From: Bacillus sp. FSL K6-3431
GTDB lineage: Bacteria > Bacillota > Bacilli > Bacillales > Bacillaceae_C
Length of the DNA stretch: 64,000 bases
Assembly (NCBI RefSeq): GCF_038002605.1
Contig: NZ_JBBOCT010000001.1
Location: forward strand, 806,001 to 870,000
Direction of reading: 5' to 3'
The notes beneath the pieces were generated by a model. It saw nothing but the letters and a program-made list of their open reading frames with translations. It was not told the origin of the DNA and did not search any database. The stretch's first letter is position 1. Each line of letters starts with the position of its first letter. Shown piece by piece: positions 36,350 to 44,067 of the stretch. The translations under genes and the position numbers were made by a program.

Positions 36350-36967
36350 TTAGGGTTTCCTAACAATCAAAACAGTTTTAAAATGCGTGTGTGGGGTCCT
36401 ATCCAACGTAATGTCTTTCATTATATATTCCCTTTTCAATAATGGTTCCCAGTCGTCATAATAACTAAGAAGTTCCCCTTGTTTATAGAGAAACTCTTCT
36501 TCACCCCAATCTGGAGCATCTTCAATTTCAGGATGCTCTGTGAAGGCAAATAAAACGTGTAACCCTCCAGATTTTGTCATCTCTTTAAAATGCTTTATTT
36601 GCTTCAACCTATTCTCAGGTTTAAGGTATTGTAAAATTCCTAGAGCAATAAGGACATCCACTTTTTCTAAAATAATAAAGCTATTTATATTTCCCTCAAC
36701 TAAATTAATATTCACTCCATTTTCATTTGCCAATTTTTCTGCCTTAAGAAGTCCAGTTTTTAAAATCTCTACCCCTATGACCTTACAACCCTTTTTAGCA
36801 AGAAAGACACTATCTCTTCCTTCTCCACATCCTAAGTCAAGGGCAACTTTATTATTAAGAGAATCTGAAGGCAGGAAATCAAAAATATTATTAACAAGCT
36901 TGTTTGGCTCTTTACCCCAGTGGTAATCCATATTTGAATATAATCGGTCATAATTTTTTATATCCAT
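36350..36967 (-). CDS. SAM-dependent methyltransferase (TehB-like)
   Basis: A 205-residue class I methyltransferase: opening YDRLYSNMDYHWGKEPN, motif I VALDLGCGEGRDSVFLAKKG, CKVIGVEILKTGL, NLVEGNINSF and LIALGILQYLKPENR. The YxxLYS...WG.EPN opening is typical of TehB/thiopurine-type enzymes that methylate small oxyanions or thiols. The ending RTPHTHFKTVLIVRKP is also typical. TTAGGAGG lies upstream. Confidence 0.85.
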   Translation of the reverse strand: MDIKNYDRLYSNMDYHWGKEPNKLVNNIFDFLPSDSLNNKVALDLGCGEGRDSVFLAKKGCKVIGVEILKTGLLKAEKLANENGVNINLVEGNINSFIILEKVDVLIALGILQYLKPENRLKQIKHFKEMTKSGGLHVLFAFTEHPEIEDAPDWGEEEFLYKQGELLSYYDDWEPLLKREYIMKDITLDRTPHTHFKTVLIVRKP

Positions 36968-37017
36968 TTCTTATCCTCCTAAAGGTTTCATAAGCTTTTG
37001 GGAATAACAACGGCTGT

Positions 37018-37052
37018 CTCAGTGCCAATGATCCTCAAGTAATGCCCCCGTT
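37018..37052. repeat. Array repeat, left part, interrupted by IS110
   Basis: GATCCTCAAGTAATGCCCCC then GTT is the left arm of a repeat (compare 32259-32280). The IS110 element begins next, and the right arm TTTAGTTTAAGAAG continues at 38676. Confidence 0.6.
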
Positions 37053-37079
37053 CGTAATATAAGGTTAGCCAGATTTTTC

Positions 37080-37297
37080 TGGTTGACCTTTTTATATATG
37101 GTCATATGATTACGGTAGTCGGGGTAGAACGTCGCACCCGTGGGACTCGATCTCGTCAACTAAACTGTTCACCCCCCTACTTGTATAAACATGTTTCGGG
37201 CTGGTTGGGACAAGGATCCCGTTTAACAAGCGAACCTATGACATTACAAGAAGCCTTAGGGGATACCGACAATTGTAATTTTTAAAGAGGAGGAGAT
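37080..37297 (+). ncRNA. Candidate IS110 bridge (guide) RNA region
   Basis: The 5' non-coding leader of the IS110 element is much GC-richer than its surroundings and rich in short inverted pairs. It contains CGCACCCGT (37133-37141) and GTCAACTAAACTGTTCACCC (37157-37176), both close to motifs of the array repeats in which the element sits. In the IS110 group this leader encodes the bridge RNA whose loops pair with target and donor DNA. The target-matching reading is inference. Confidence 0.5.
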
Positions 37298-37300
37298 TTG

Positions 37301-38542
37301 ATGATGAATCCAGTCATTGGTCTGGATGTTTCAAAAGGTGAAAGTCAGGTTCAAGCATTTTTAGATAAAGGCAAACCATATCGTAAGAGCTTTAGTATCA
37401 AACACAATACTGATGGTTTAGGTAGTTTATTAGAGTTCCTTCATGAAGTAGAGAGTTCAACTGGTGGTCATCAACCTTCGGTCGTTTTAGAATCAACAGG
37501 ACACTACCATTTTCCTGTCATTCAATTTCTTGCGGAGCAAAATTACGTTTATATTGTTGTCAATCCTCTTATCTCACATCGAGCCAAAAGTTCAAGTTTA
37601 CGGAAGGTAAAAACAGATGCAGTTGATGCTTATCACCTTTGCGAGCTATTTTATAAAGAAGAGTTAGAGCCTTATAAAAAAAGAGGCATTCAACTATTAA
37701 ACCTTCGTAATCTAACAAGACAACAAGAAAGTATTGCCGAAGTATCAGCACAGACTAAAATCCAGCTGCATATTCTTTTGGATCAGGTATTTCCTGAATA
37801 TAGAGGAGTTTTTGGAAGCTTATATTCAAAGGTCTCATTGCTTACATTATTAGCATTTCCTACTTCAGAAGCAGTGTTAAGTGTGAGTGAAAAAGAAATA
37901 ACAGAGAAAATAGCTTCGCTATGTATGAGTCGTTCAGATGCATGGGCAAACGAAAAGGCTAAAAAATTAAGGGAAGCAGCCCTTCGTAACCCGTTTCAAA
38001 ACAACCTGTACCAGAGTAATATTTTTAATCTTGACTTATTAGTCAAAATTGTTCTTCAATACCAAGAGCATCTATCTAAGATTGTGGATGAAATAGATGC
38101 TCTCGCTAAAGAAATAGAAGAATATCATATACTCCAGTCTATTCATGGAATCGGAGTGAAAATCGCCGCTACGATTATTTCCGAAATTGGTGAGATAGAT
38201 CGATTCACTAATGCCAAAAAGCTCGTTGCATTCGCTGGGGTAGATCCAAGTGTTTACTCTTCTGGTAAGTTTACAGCATCAGTAAATCGAATTACCAAAC
38301 GAGGTTCATGTAGGCTTCGTCATGCCTTGTATATGGCTGTTCAAAGTGGCATTCGTGATGCCCGTAAAAAGAAAACGACTGACGAGATCATAGCACGCAA
38401 TAAAAGACTAAGAGAGTTTTACGATAAGAAACGTGAAGAAGGAAAACCCTTTAGAGTAGCCATTATTGCCTGTGTAAATAAGCTCTTACACTGGATTTAC
38501 GCCTTACTAAAAAACAGAACAACTTTCCAAGATATAGCTTAG
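37301..38542 (+). CDS. IS110-family transposase (DEDD recombinase)
   Basis: A 413-residue transposase. The RuvC-like DEDD residues are visible: VIGLDVSKGE (D), VVLESTGHYHF (E) and KVKTDAVDAYHL (D, D). The C-terminal serine-containing Tnp domain begins at LQSIHGIGVKIAATIISEIG and includes FAGVDPSVYSSGKF. It is full length and shows no defect, so the element may still be active. GAGGAGGAG (37287-37295) serves ATG 37301 or 37304. Confidence 0.93.
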   Translation: MMNPVIGLDVSKGESQVQAFLDKGKPYRKSFSIKHNTDGLGSLLEFLHEVESSTGGHQPSVVLESTGHYHFPVIQFLAEQNYVYIVVNPLISHRAKSSSLRKVKTDAVDAYHLCELFYKEELEPYKKRGIQLLNLRNLTRQQESIAEVSAQTKIQLHILLDQVFPEYRGVFGSLYSKVSLLTLLAFPTSEAVLSVSEKEITEKIASLCMSRSDAWANEKAKKLREAALRNPFQNNLYQSNIFNLDLLVKIVLQYQEHLSKIVDEIDALAKEIEEYHILQSIHGIGVKIAATIISEIGEIDRFTNAKKLVAFAGVDPSVYSSGKFTASVNRITKRGSCRLRHALYMAVQSGIRDARKKKTTDEIIARNKRLREFYDKKREEGKPFRVAIIACVNKLLHWIYALLKNRTTFQDIA

Positions 38543-38549
38543 AAACTAT

Positions 38550-38610
38550 ATCTATCTAAATACAACAAAACCTTCCAAAAATGAGATAGTGGAAGGTTAT
38601 TTGGCATGAT
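38550..38610 (+). terminator. Hairpin downstream of the IS110 transposase
   Basis: AACCTTCCA (38571-38579) pairs with TGGAAGGTT (38592-38600) around AAAATGAGATAG. A moderate T content follows. Probable transposase terminator. Confidence 0.6.
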
Positions 38611-38693
38611 CTTTTTTAGTATATCATGGTTGTTTGAAATATTTTATTGAAAAATGTTGACAAACTATTAGCTGGTTTAGTTTAAGAAGCGTT

Positions 38694-38885
38694 TTATTTG
38701 TAATTGTCCAAATCACTATTAAGAAATGATTTTTTATCCTCTTTAACCCCATACTTCGTTTCGATAAATTGACCAACCACAGACTTGTTAATACCATCCT
38801 TGACTGCTGTTGAAATTACTATATACAGAATAAATAGACCAACAATCCAAAGAATAATAGAGAAAATCAAGGAACCGAAAACCAC
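38694..38885 (-). CDS. Small membrane protein, 63 aa
   Basis: One long hydrophobic segment (FGSLIFSIILWIVGLFILYI) followed by a polar tail with NKSVVGQFIETKYGVKEDKK. GGGGGTGTT precedes the GTG start at 38885. It occupies a unit between the IS110 right end with its array-repeat arm and the repeat at 38953. Function unknown. Confidence 0.55.
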   Translation of the reverse strand: MVFGSLIFSIILWIVGLFILYIVISTAVKDGINKSVVGQFIETKYGVKEDKKSFLNSDLDNYK

Positions 38886-38952
38886 TTATAACACCCCCCA
38901 AAAAAAGTATATATTTATCTCTCCTACCCTTATTCCACAAGTATCCTAAATC

Positions 38953-39034
38953 TTCCTTCTTTCGCTAAACTGCCCCGTTAGTTCAATAAGTTCAACATAA
39001 AAGGCGTTAATCCATCCAGATTCAACGCCTTTTA
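38953..39034. repeat. Cassette-array repeat with terminator hairpin
   Basis: TTCGCTAAACTGCCCCGTTA, GTTCAATAAG, then the hairpin AAAAGGCGTT/AACGCCTTTT. It lies 3' of the gene at 39032. Confidence 0.75.
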
Positions 39035-39334
39035 GTAGCCCTCAATCTTTTCCACTTTTGAAGTCCAAATTCTATAAACATATTTACCATCTTCCTTTAT
39101 TTTATCTTTATTCACAATAACCTCTACATTTAGGTAACCTGCCCATTGTGGAAGTAGTTCGGTTAAATAATCAATTACTTTTTCATCAGGAGTTCCATAG
39201 CCAACATTTATTTCTCTAAATAAACAATTTGAGAAATCTGGATACAATGAGTGTGTCCATTCATAAACTTCCATCTGGGAATCAAAAGTCCTCTTATCTT
39301 CTGGATATTGTCCATTCATCCATTGGATTTCCAT
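39032..39334 (-). CDS. Hypothetical protein, about 100 aa
   Basis: I do not recognise it. It is a small acidic soluble protein with WTHSLYPDFSNCLFREINVG and DYLTELLPQWAGYLNVEV, a compact alpha/beta pattern reminiscent of immunity-type or DUF proteins. GGGGGTG lies about 10 bases before ATG 39334; GTG 39346 is the longer option. The neighbouring lipoprotein gene lies 22 bases upstream on the same strand, so the two may be cotranscribed. Confidence 0.55.
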   Translation of the reverse strand: MEIQWMNGQYPEDKRTFDSQMEVYEWTHSLYPDFSNCLFREINVGYGTPDEKVIDYLTELLPQWAGYLNVEVIVNKDKIKEDGKYVYRIWTSKVEKIEGY

Positions 39335-39355
39335 AAACAAATGCACCCCCGTTTC

Positions 39356-39727
39356 TTATAGACCTGTCACATTATCAAAAGGTATCATTTCATCATTAAC
39401 TAAAACTTTTATTACATCGTGTTCTGGGTCTATTGTTAAATAATATACATTTTGTTGTACGACATCCTCTTGTGGATTTGTCTCATTTAACTTTACAGTT
39501 ACTGTATCACCTTGTACTTCTAAATCAGTATCTACGGTTCCATTGGATTGAAAAATAATATAAGAACCCTTTTCACCGTCGTTAATTAATTGAAGCTCTA
39601 AATTTGAATCAATTTTTTCTTGCACATTATTGGCTACAGTTTCTATCTCATTAAAACTCAACATTGATGAATTACAAGCCGATAAAATTGAAATTCCTAA
39701 CAATACTAATACAAAAACTTTTTTCAA
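39356..39727 (-). CDS. Hypothetical lipoprotein, about 123 aa
   Basis: The signal peptide KKVFVLVLLGISILSAC ends in the lipobox LSAC, so the protein is predicted to be membrane-anchored on the outside. The mature part has about 100 residues and is acidic (LQLINDGEKGSYIIFQSNG, VYYLTIDPEHDVIKVLVN). AAGGAG is spaced for TTG 39727; the longer frame to 39787 would bury the signal peptide. No known family. Confidence 0.65.
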   Translation of the reverse strand: MKKVFVLVLLGISILSACNSSMLSFNEIETVANNVQEKIDSNLELQLINDGEKGSYIIFQSNGTVDTDLEVQGDTVTVKLNETNPQEDVVQQNVYYLTIDPEHDVIKVLVNDEMIPFDNVTGL

Positions 39728-39778
39728 TGTTTTTAACTCCTTCTGCCCTTTAGTGAAAGAGCGTCCCCGCTTGATACA

Positions 39779-39806
39779 GAAACGCACCAGTTAGTACAAT
39801 AGGAAA
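39779..39806. repeat. Cassette-array repeat (partial)
   Basis: ACGCACCAGTTAGTACAATA, the right arm only. It separates the lipoprotein unit from the pentapeptide-like remnant. Confidence 0.5.
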
Positions 39807-39816
39807 TACTGACTGA

Positions 39817-39975
39817 TTATTTCTTATTCACTTGATAATACACTTCAAGAAGCTCTTCTACTGAAATATTATCTATTTTCATACCAGTCAAGTAACAATT
39901 TTGTATTTCAGCATTTCTAAATCAGATTTCATTATTTTTACACTTGGTTGCATTGTATTTATCCCCTTAAATAAT
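39817..39975 (-). pseudogene. Pentapeptide-repeat protein remnant (C-terminus)
   Basis: The minus frame ending at 39817 reads RNAEIQNCYLTGMKIDNISV, then EELLEVYYQVNKK. This is the usual last coil and C-terminal helix of a pentapeptide-repeat protein (D-L-T-G-x-x-I-D-x-x-x-V-x-E-L). A frameshift separates it from the upstream MQPSVKIMKSDLEML. The rest is missing. Confidence 0.45.
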
Positions 39976-40235
39976 TCGTTATTCTTGTTAAACTTTCCTG
40001 CCAATTTGCTTTAGTACATTCCTTCACAATCTTCTATGTGTAATTCAAGAATATGGCTATAAGAAAAAGCACAATTCTTATTCCTGAATTGCGCTCGTTT
40101 GTTGGAATAAACAAGAAGCTCCTATTAGCTGGTATTACGGAAGATCATTTATGTATTCTTTTTGAATAAAACAAAAAAGGCCGGCAACCCAGCAAAAATT
40201 TTCATTGAAGCAAAACTACCCGTAGTTTAAGTAGT
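39976..40235. repeat. Degenerate array-repeat tract
   Basis: The gap holds decayed pieces: TTTAGTACATTCCTTCACAA (as at 43856), an AATTCTT/AATTGCG hairpin near 40070-40085, GCTCGTTTGTTGGAATAAAC and GAAGCAAAACTACCCGTAGT (40197-40216). I see no gene. The last piece lies 3' of the methyltransferase at 40319. Confidence 0.45.
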
Positions 40236-40318
40236 AAGTTAATTTCAACATTAATACCAATCAAACCCTTTACTGTCTTAACAGTTAGGGGTTGATTGGT
40301 TCATTTAGGATTCATATA

Positions 40319-41089
40319 TTATTTTCTAACAGTTTCATAAATGATTTTCTGGTTACCATTACTCGGTTGTTTACCATATTCGAAATCCGCAGATATTACA
40401 ACGTCAGAAAAACCCACACTCTCTAACACCAATTTGAATTCCTCTACTCCATACCAACGTAATGCAAACCGTTGTAATTCAGTTTGAATTAATTCGCCGT
40501 TACGCCATTTCTCGTATTTGAGAAAAGAAACTTTGCATTGATTAAAAATATCTGCCTCAACAAGTCTACCTTCCATCGTAATAGTATCCCCATTAGGCAG
40601 GGTGAATGGTGTTATTCCAGCCTGACCTGTAAGCTCGAAATTAATGTTGTCTGGTAAAAAAAGGTCTAGAATAAGACGCCCACCTGGAAGGAGGTGGTCA
40701 AAGAGTTTCTTTAATACTGCAATAGAATCTTTGCGCTTTTCAATCAACAAAAATGAGCCACCTGGAATAATAATTGTTTCATATTTGTTTGGCAAAGAAA
40801 GTTCCTTCAAATCCGCTTGATATAAGTTTGGTTTTAATCCGCGTTCTTCACAGCGTTGGTGGCAAGAAGCCAACATTTCAGGGGAAAAGTCAACTCCATC
40901 AACTATAAGTCCTGATTCAAGGAGCGGAATAATGACTCGTCCTGATCCAACCATTGCTTCAAGAATTCTTCCCTTGGAAGATTTTAGTCTATCTTTGTAG
41001 TATTCTATATCTCCGTTAAACGACTGGCCAATTTTTTTTGTTAGATCATAAACCTCAGTACAAAGTTCTCCATAATAACTAAATGACAT
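40319..41089 (-). CDS. Class I SAM-dependent methyltransferase
   Basis: A 256-residue methyltransferase: GRILEAMVGSGRVIIPLLES (motif I with G-S-G), VDGVDFSPEMLA, LYQADLKELSLPNKYETIII, GSFLLIEKRKDS and LLPGGRLILDLFLPDN. The architecture is that of Methyltransf_25 proteins acting on small molecules. AGGGAC precedes the ATG at 41089. Confidence 0.85.
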   Translation of the reverse strand: MSFSYYGELCTEVYDLTKKIGQSFNGDIEYYKDRLKSSKGRILEAMVGSGRVIIPLLESGLIVDGVDFSPEMLASCHQRCEERGLKPNLYQADLKELSLPNKYETIIIPGGSFLLIEKRKDSIAVLKKLFDHLLPGGRLILDLFLPDNINFELTGQAGITPFTLPNGDTITMEGRLVEADIFNQCKVSFLKYEKWRNGELIQTELQRFALRWYGVEEFKLVLESVGFSDVVISADFEYGKQPSNGNQKIIYETVRK

Positions 41090-41382
41090 CCACTTGTCCC
41101 TCCGTGTTTTCTATTTAAGCACGGAAAGGTTCCCAATTGAAGCGTGATTATCCCTTCCGCACCTCTAATTTAATTGAAGTTTTAAAGAATTTTACTGTTC
41201 TCACATTAATCACTCACTTTCTAGTATAATATGGATAACTTTACTACAATATAAAGATTAACGCTATACTAAAAATTCACTCTAATCAAAAATGACTAAA
41301 CTCTTACTAAGTACAAATTTGCTAATACCTTATTAGTTTAATCCTTCGCAACAATCAATCAATAAACTGTTTGTAAATTTAT

Positions 41383-41493
41383 TCAACTCCCTGGCCCGAT
41401 ACTTGAATAAGAAAATCGCATTACTCTTATTCAAGTAAGCACCCGTAAGTTTAAGTACATTTGTTCACATTCTCTTAGTTGAATACATTGATC
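41383..41493. repeat. Cassette-array repeat, long form
   Basis: TTCAACTCCCTGGCCCGATA, CTTGAATAAG, hairpin AAATCGCATTAC region, TTCAAGTAAGCACCCGTAAG and TTTAAGTACATTTGTTCAC, then a further TTAGTTGAATAC. It lies 3' of the phosphotransferase gene at 41519. The 41090-41382 stretch has no visible gene. Confidence 0.7.
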
Positions 41494-41518
41494 TTAAACA
41501 CAGTAAAATCAAAAAAAT

Positions 41519-42532
41519 TCACCATATATTTACCACAGGTTCATTATTTTCAATTCTTTCTTTACTTTCTTTTAACCAATTAATACTCCATTGGTCTAAA
41601 TTTGAAAAATCCCAACTTCGATGACAACCTACATAAACAATTATTTCTCTTAATTGAAGAAATAAAGGAATTTGTTTTAACCAATTTTTATCAAAATATT
41701 TTTCTTCTTTATATCCATTTAGAAAATGTTCTATAAATAGACGGGCTTGAGATTCTCTGCTAGATTTCCCATCTTCCCCTCCGTAAACATAAACAAAATA
41801 ATATAATGGAATTGCAATATCCTCAGCAAACCAACTATATTGTGCTTCATCAAAATCAAAAAGGGTGATTATTCCTTCATCATTTACCAGAAAATTTCCG
41901 ACACCTATATCACCGTGAATAAGTCCATATGAATCTTCATCTCTAGGAATGTTTTCTTGTATTTTATTTATTAAATTGCGACTGGATTCAAGTACCAAGG
42001 GTTGATTTAATGTTACAAATTTTTCAATGTTTTGTAAGTAATAATTGTGTTTCCAATTATGTCTACGTATAGATTTATCATCTGGATTATAGCTTTTTGA
42101 TAATGAATGGATTTTTCCCATAATCTTACCAAGTTTGTAATAAAGATTAGTATCATTTAAACAATCTGGATAACCAATTTTTAAACCTCTTGCTTTTATA
42201 AAGGAAGTCACAATAAAATCGACATCAGTTATATTAATTACTTCTACGTAATTTCCTTGTTTAGACTGTATTGGATTAGAGACAGAAACGCCATTTTCGG
42301 CTAAATAAAGAAGCCAATCAATGTCCCCTTTCACCGAATTAACACTACAATGAGAACTAGGGGTAAACCTTAAAATGTAATGTTGATTATTTTTTTTGTA
42401 TTCATATATAAAATTCTGCCAATTTCCAATATGTGATAAATCTTCAATTGTAATACCAAACCTACTTGCCCCTAAGAATTGAATTTTTTGATTGAATTGT
42501 TCTATAATTTCTTGTTCCACAGCTGTATACAC
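41519..42532 (-). CDS. Phosphotransferase (APH/CotS-like kinase fold)
   Basis: A 337-residue protein kinase-like phosphotransferase. The catalytic loop is LIHGDIGVGNFLVN (Brenner motif H-G-D-x-x-x-x-N) and the metal-binding segment is ITLFDFDEAQYSWFAEDIAI. Substrates of such genes range from aminoglycosides to choline and homoserine; this branch is unassigned. The start is GTG 42532, or possibly GTG 42520, which has better GAGG spacing. Single-gene array unit. Confidence 0.8.
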   Translation of the reverse strand: MYTAVEQEIIEQFNQKIQFLGASRFGITIEDLSHIGNWQNFIYEYKKNNQHYILRFTPSSHCSVNSVKGDIDWLLYLAENGVSVSNPIQSKQGNYVEVINITDVDFIVTSFIKARGLKIGYPDCLNDTNLYYKLGKIMGKIHSLSKSYNPDDKSIRRHNWKHNYYLQNIEKFVTLNQPLVLESSRNLINKIQENIPRDEDSYGLIHGDIGVGNFLVNDEGIITLFDFDEAQYSWFAEDIAIPLYYFVYVYGGEDGKSSRESQARLFIEHFLNGYKEEKYFDKNWLKQIPLFLQLREIIVYVGCHRSWDFSNLDQWSINWLKESKERIENNEPVVNIW

Positions 42533-42575
42533 CTCGATTTTTTATAAGTACAATATTCGAAGTAATGAAATTGAT

Positions 42576-42612
42576 TTCCTTCTTCCACCTGCCCGTTTGT
42601 TTAATAAGGCTT
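42576..42612. repeat. Cassette-array repeat, short form
   Basis: TTCTTCCACCTGCCCGTTTG then TTTAATAAGG. It lies 3' of the GNAT gene at 42632. Confidence 0.6.
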
Positions 42613-42631
42613 ACTGTTATTCAGGATGATT

Positions 42632-43117
42632 TTATTGAATAAATCGCTTGTTCAGCACCAAATCTCTGATAATGTTACGTTCTAATTCCATACCTACTCT
42701 TCCTAAGAGCCTACAAGAACTCTTATTTGCAGTTTGTGTTTCAGCTACTACTTTTGTAAGATCTAATTCGTTTAAAGCATAATGAATAATCAATTTAACT
42801 ACTTCTGTTGCATAACCTTTCCCCCACCAATTTGGTAATAGTTGATATGATATTTCAAGATAACTGCCCTCGTGATGAGGGTCGAGAGAAACTAAACCAA
42901 TAAAAATATCTGTATATTTTTCTCTAACAACCCAATAAAAAGAGTCATCACTTGAATTAAGCATTTCGCCTAATGCTACTTCAATCGAATCTTCCTGACG
43001 TATGCCACCAAGAAATTTTCTAACTTCTTGATTTACATATAATTTTTTCACATCAATATAATCCGATTTTTGAAAGGTATTAATAAAACATCTTTTTGTT
43101 TCGAACAAATAATTCAT
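42632..43117 (-). CDS. GNAT acetyltransferase (RimJ/RimL type)
   Basis: A 161-residue N-acetyltransferase opening LFETKRCFINTFQKSDYIDV, with the acetyl-CoA loop LPNWWGKGYATEVVKLIIHY and motif B VVAETQTANKSSCRLLGRVGM. This is the RimJ/RimL (ribosomal protein or small-molecule acetylase) branch. The substrate is unknown. AGGGG lies immediately before the ATG, an unusually short spacing. Confidence 0.85.
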   Translation of the reverse strand: MNYLFETKRCFINTFQKSDYIDVKKLYVNQEVRKFLGGIRQEDSIEVALGEMLNSSDDSFYWVVREKYTDIFIGLVSLDPHHEGSYLEISYQLLPNWWGKGYATEVVKLIIHYALNELDLTKVVAETQTANKSSCRLLGRVGMELERNIIRDLVLNKRFIQ

Positions 43118-43196
43118 CCCCTAAAAACTAGATTAATACCTAAACCATTACATTACAGTCTCGCTTCTTCCATTAATTTTTATTGCTATTAAGTTG

Positions 43197-43290
43197 CCCT
43201 TTCTTGAACTAGACTGCTTCGATAGTTGAATAAGAAAAAAGCGATATTCGTTTATTGAAGTATCGCACCAGTTAGTTGAAGAAGAATTGC
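43197..43290. repeat. Cassette-array repeat, full form with terminator
   Basis: The best-formed copy. Read on the minus strand it is CTTCTTCAACTAACTGGTGC, the hairpin GCGATAC/ATATCGC followed by TTTTTTC, then TTATTCAACTATCGAAGCAG and TCTAGTTCAAGAAAG. The outer arms are inverted repeats with small bulges. It lies 3' of the GNAT gene at 43298. Confidence 0.82.
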
Positions 43291-43297
43291 TGTTAAA

Positions 43298-43780
43298 CTA
43301 CCTGTAATTGGTCTTTTTAATCATCGTCATAAATTCTGCAAAATCGGTGCTAAATTCGTCTTTCTTAACAAAACCAAGCTTTTCATATAGATGGATAGCT
43401 CTTTGATTGAACTTTGCCACAGTTAATCGAATTGGACTACCTATATAGTTTTTTTCAATATAACGAAGAATAAAAGAACAAAATTCAAAACCGTTACCTT
43501 TGCCCACAAATATAGGGTTCATACCTAGTCCCATATCAATTGAGTCATCTGAATATACACCAATTTTTTTCCCAACAGGAACTTGAGCATTCTCTCCAGT
43601 ACAAAAAAATCCAAATAATTCTTTCTTATGATTAACAAGTGCATAGTATGAACCATCGAGTCTTTCCTTCATATCTTCATCTGTTAATTCATTATTGTAG
43701 AAATTATATGGTTTTTCATATTCCCAGCTAAGTATATCTTTTGCTATTTCTTCATTCATATTTTCTATAAATAATTTCAT
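43298..43780 (-). CDS. GNAT family N-acetyltransferase
   Basis: A 160-residue acetyltransferase: EIAKDILSWEYEKPYNFYNN opening, FFCTGENAQVPVG, the acetyl-CoA region MNPIFVGKGNGFEFCSFILR and motif B LTVAKFNQRAIHLYEKLGF. The family resembles uncharacterised RimI-like proteins of Bacillus. A GGGGTG site precedes the ATG at 43780. Single-gene array unit. Confidence 0.83.
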   Translation of the reverse strand: MKLFIENMNEEIAKDILSWEYEKPYNFYNNELTDEDMKERLDGSYYALVNHKKELFGFFCTGENAQVPVGKKIGVYSDDSIDMGLGMNPIFVGKGNGFEFCSFILRYIEKNYIGSPIRLTVAKFNQRAIHLYEKLGFVKKDEFSTDFAEFMTMIKKTNYR

Positions 43781-43837
43781 ATTCTACACCCCTTCTCCTA
43801 TATCAATTCGATAATCTTGGAGGATAATCCTTCTTAA

Positions 43838-43960
43838 CACTAACCGTTAGCTTAAGTGCATTCCTTCACAATCTTCTGTGTATTATATAAGAATATTTCC
43901 CTCTATATCAGAAAAAGCACCATTCTTATTGCTGAATATTGGTATTTTAGAATCCCTTAA
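43838..43960. repeat. Degenerate cassette-array repeat
   Basis: ACACTAACCGTTAGCTTAAG then TGCATTCCTTCACAATCTTC, and a hairpin region AAAAGCACCATTC/GAATATTGGT. The same TTCCTTCACAATCTTC tail occurs at 40018-40033. It lies on the 3' side of the beta-helix gene at 44068. Confidence 0.55.
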
Positions 43961-44067
43961 ATATTGAAACAATTATACGCATCATTCTACGGCATTTGGC
44001 TTCCTTGCTTATTATCCGCTTGTCCACCATACTCTTCTATTTGATGTTTTTCGTTCTTACCTATCTT

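Larger units (their letters stand above)
37053..38675 (+). mobile_element. Complete IS110-family insertion sequence (subtype 1)
   Basis: One DEDD transposase with a non-coding leader of about 245 bases on the 5' side and a short 3' end. There are no terminal inverted repeats, as expected for the IS110 group. It splits an array repeat: GATCCTCAAGTAATGCCCCC-GTT on the left and TTTAGTTTAAGAAG on the right. The exact ends are estimated within about 10 bases. A fragment of a related copy lies at 32845-33314. Confidence 0.8.

Noticed and set aside
36540..36926. 128-codon plus-strand ORF
   Set aside because: It is antisense to the TehB-like methyltransferase, which carries all the expected motifs.
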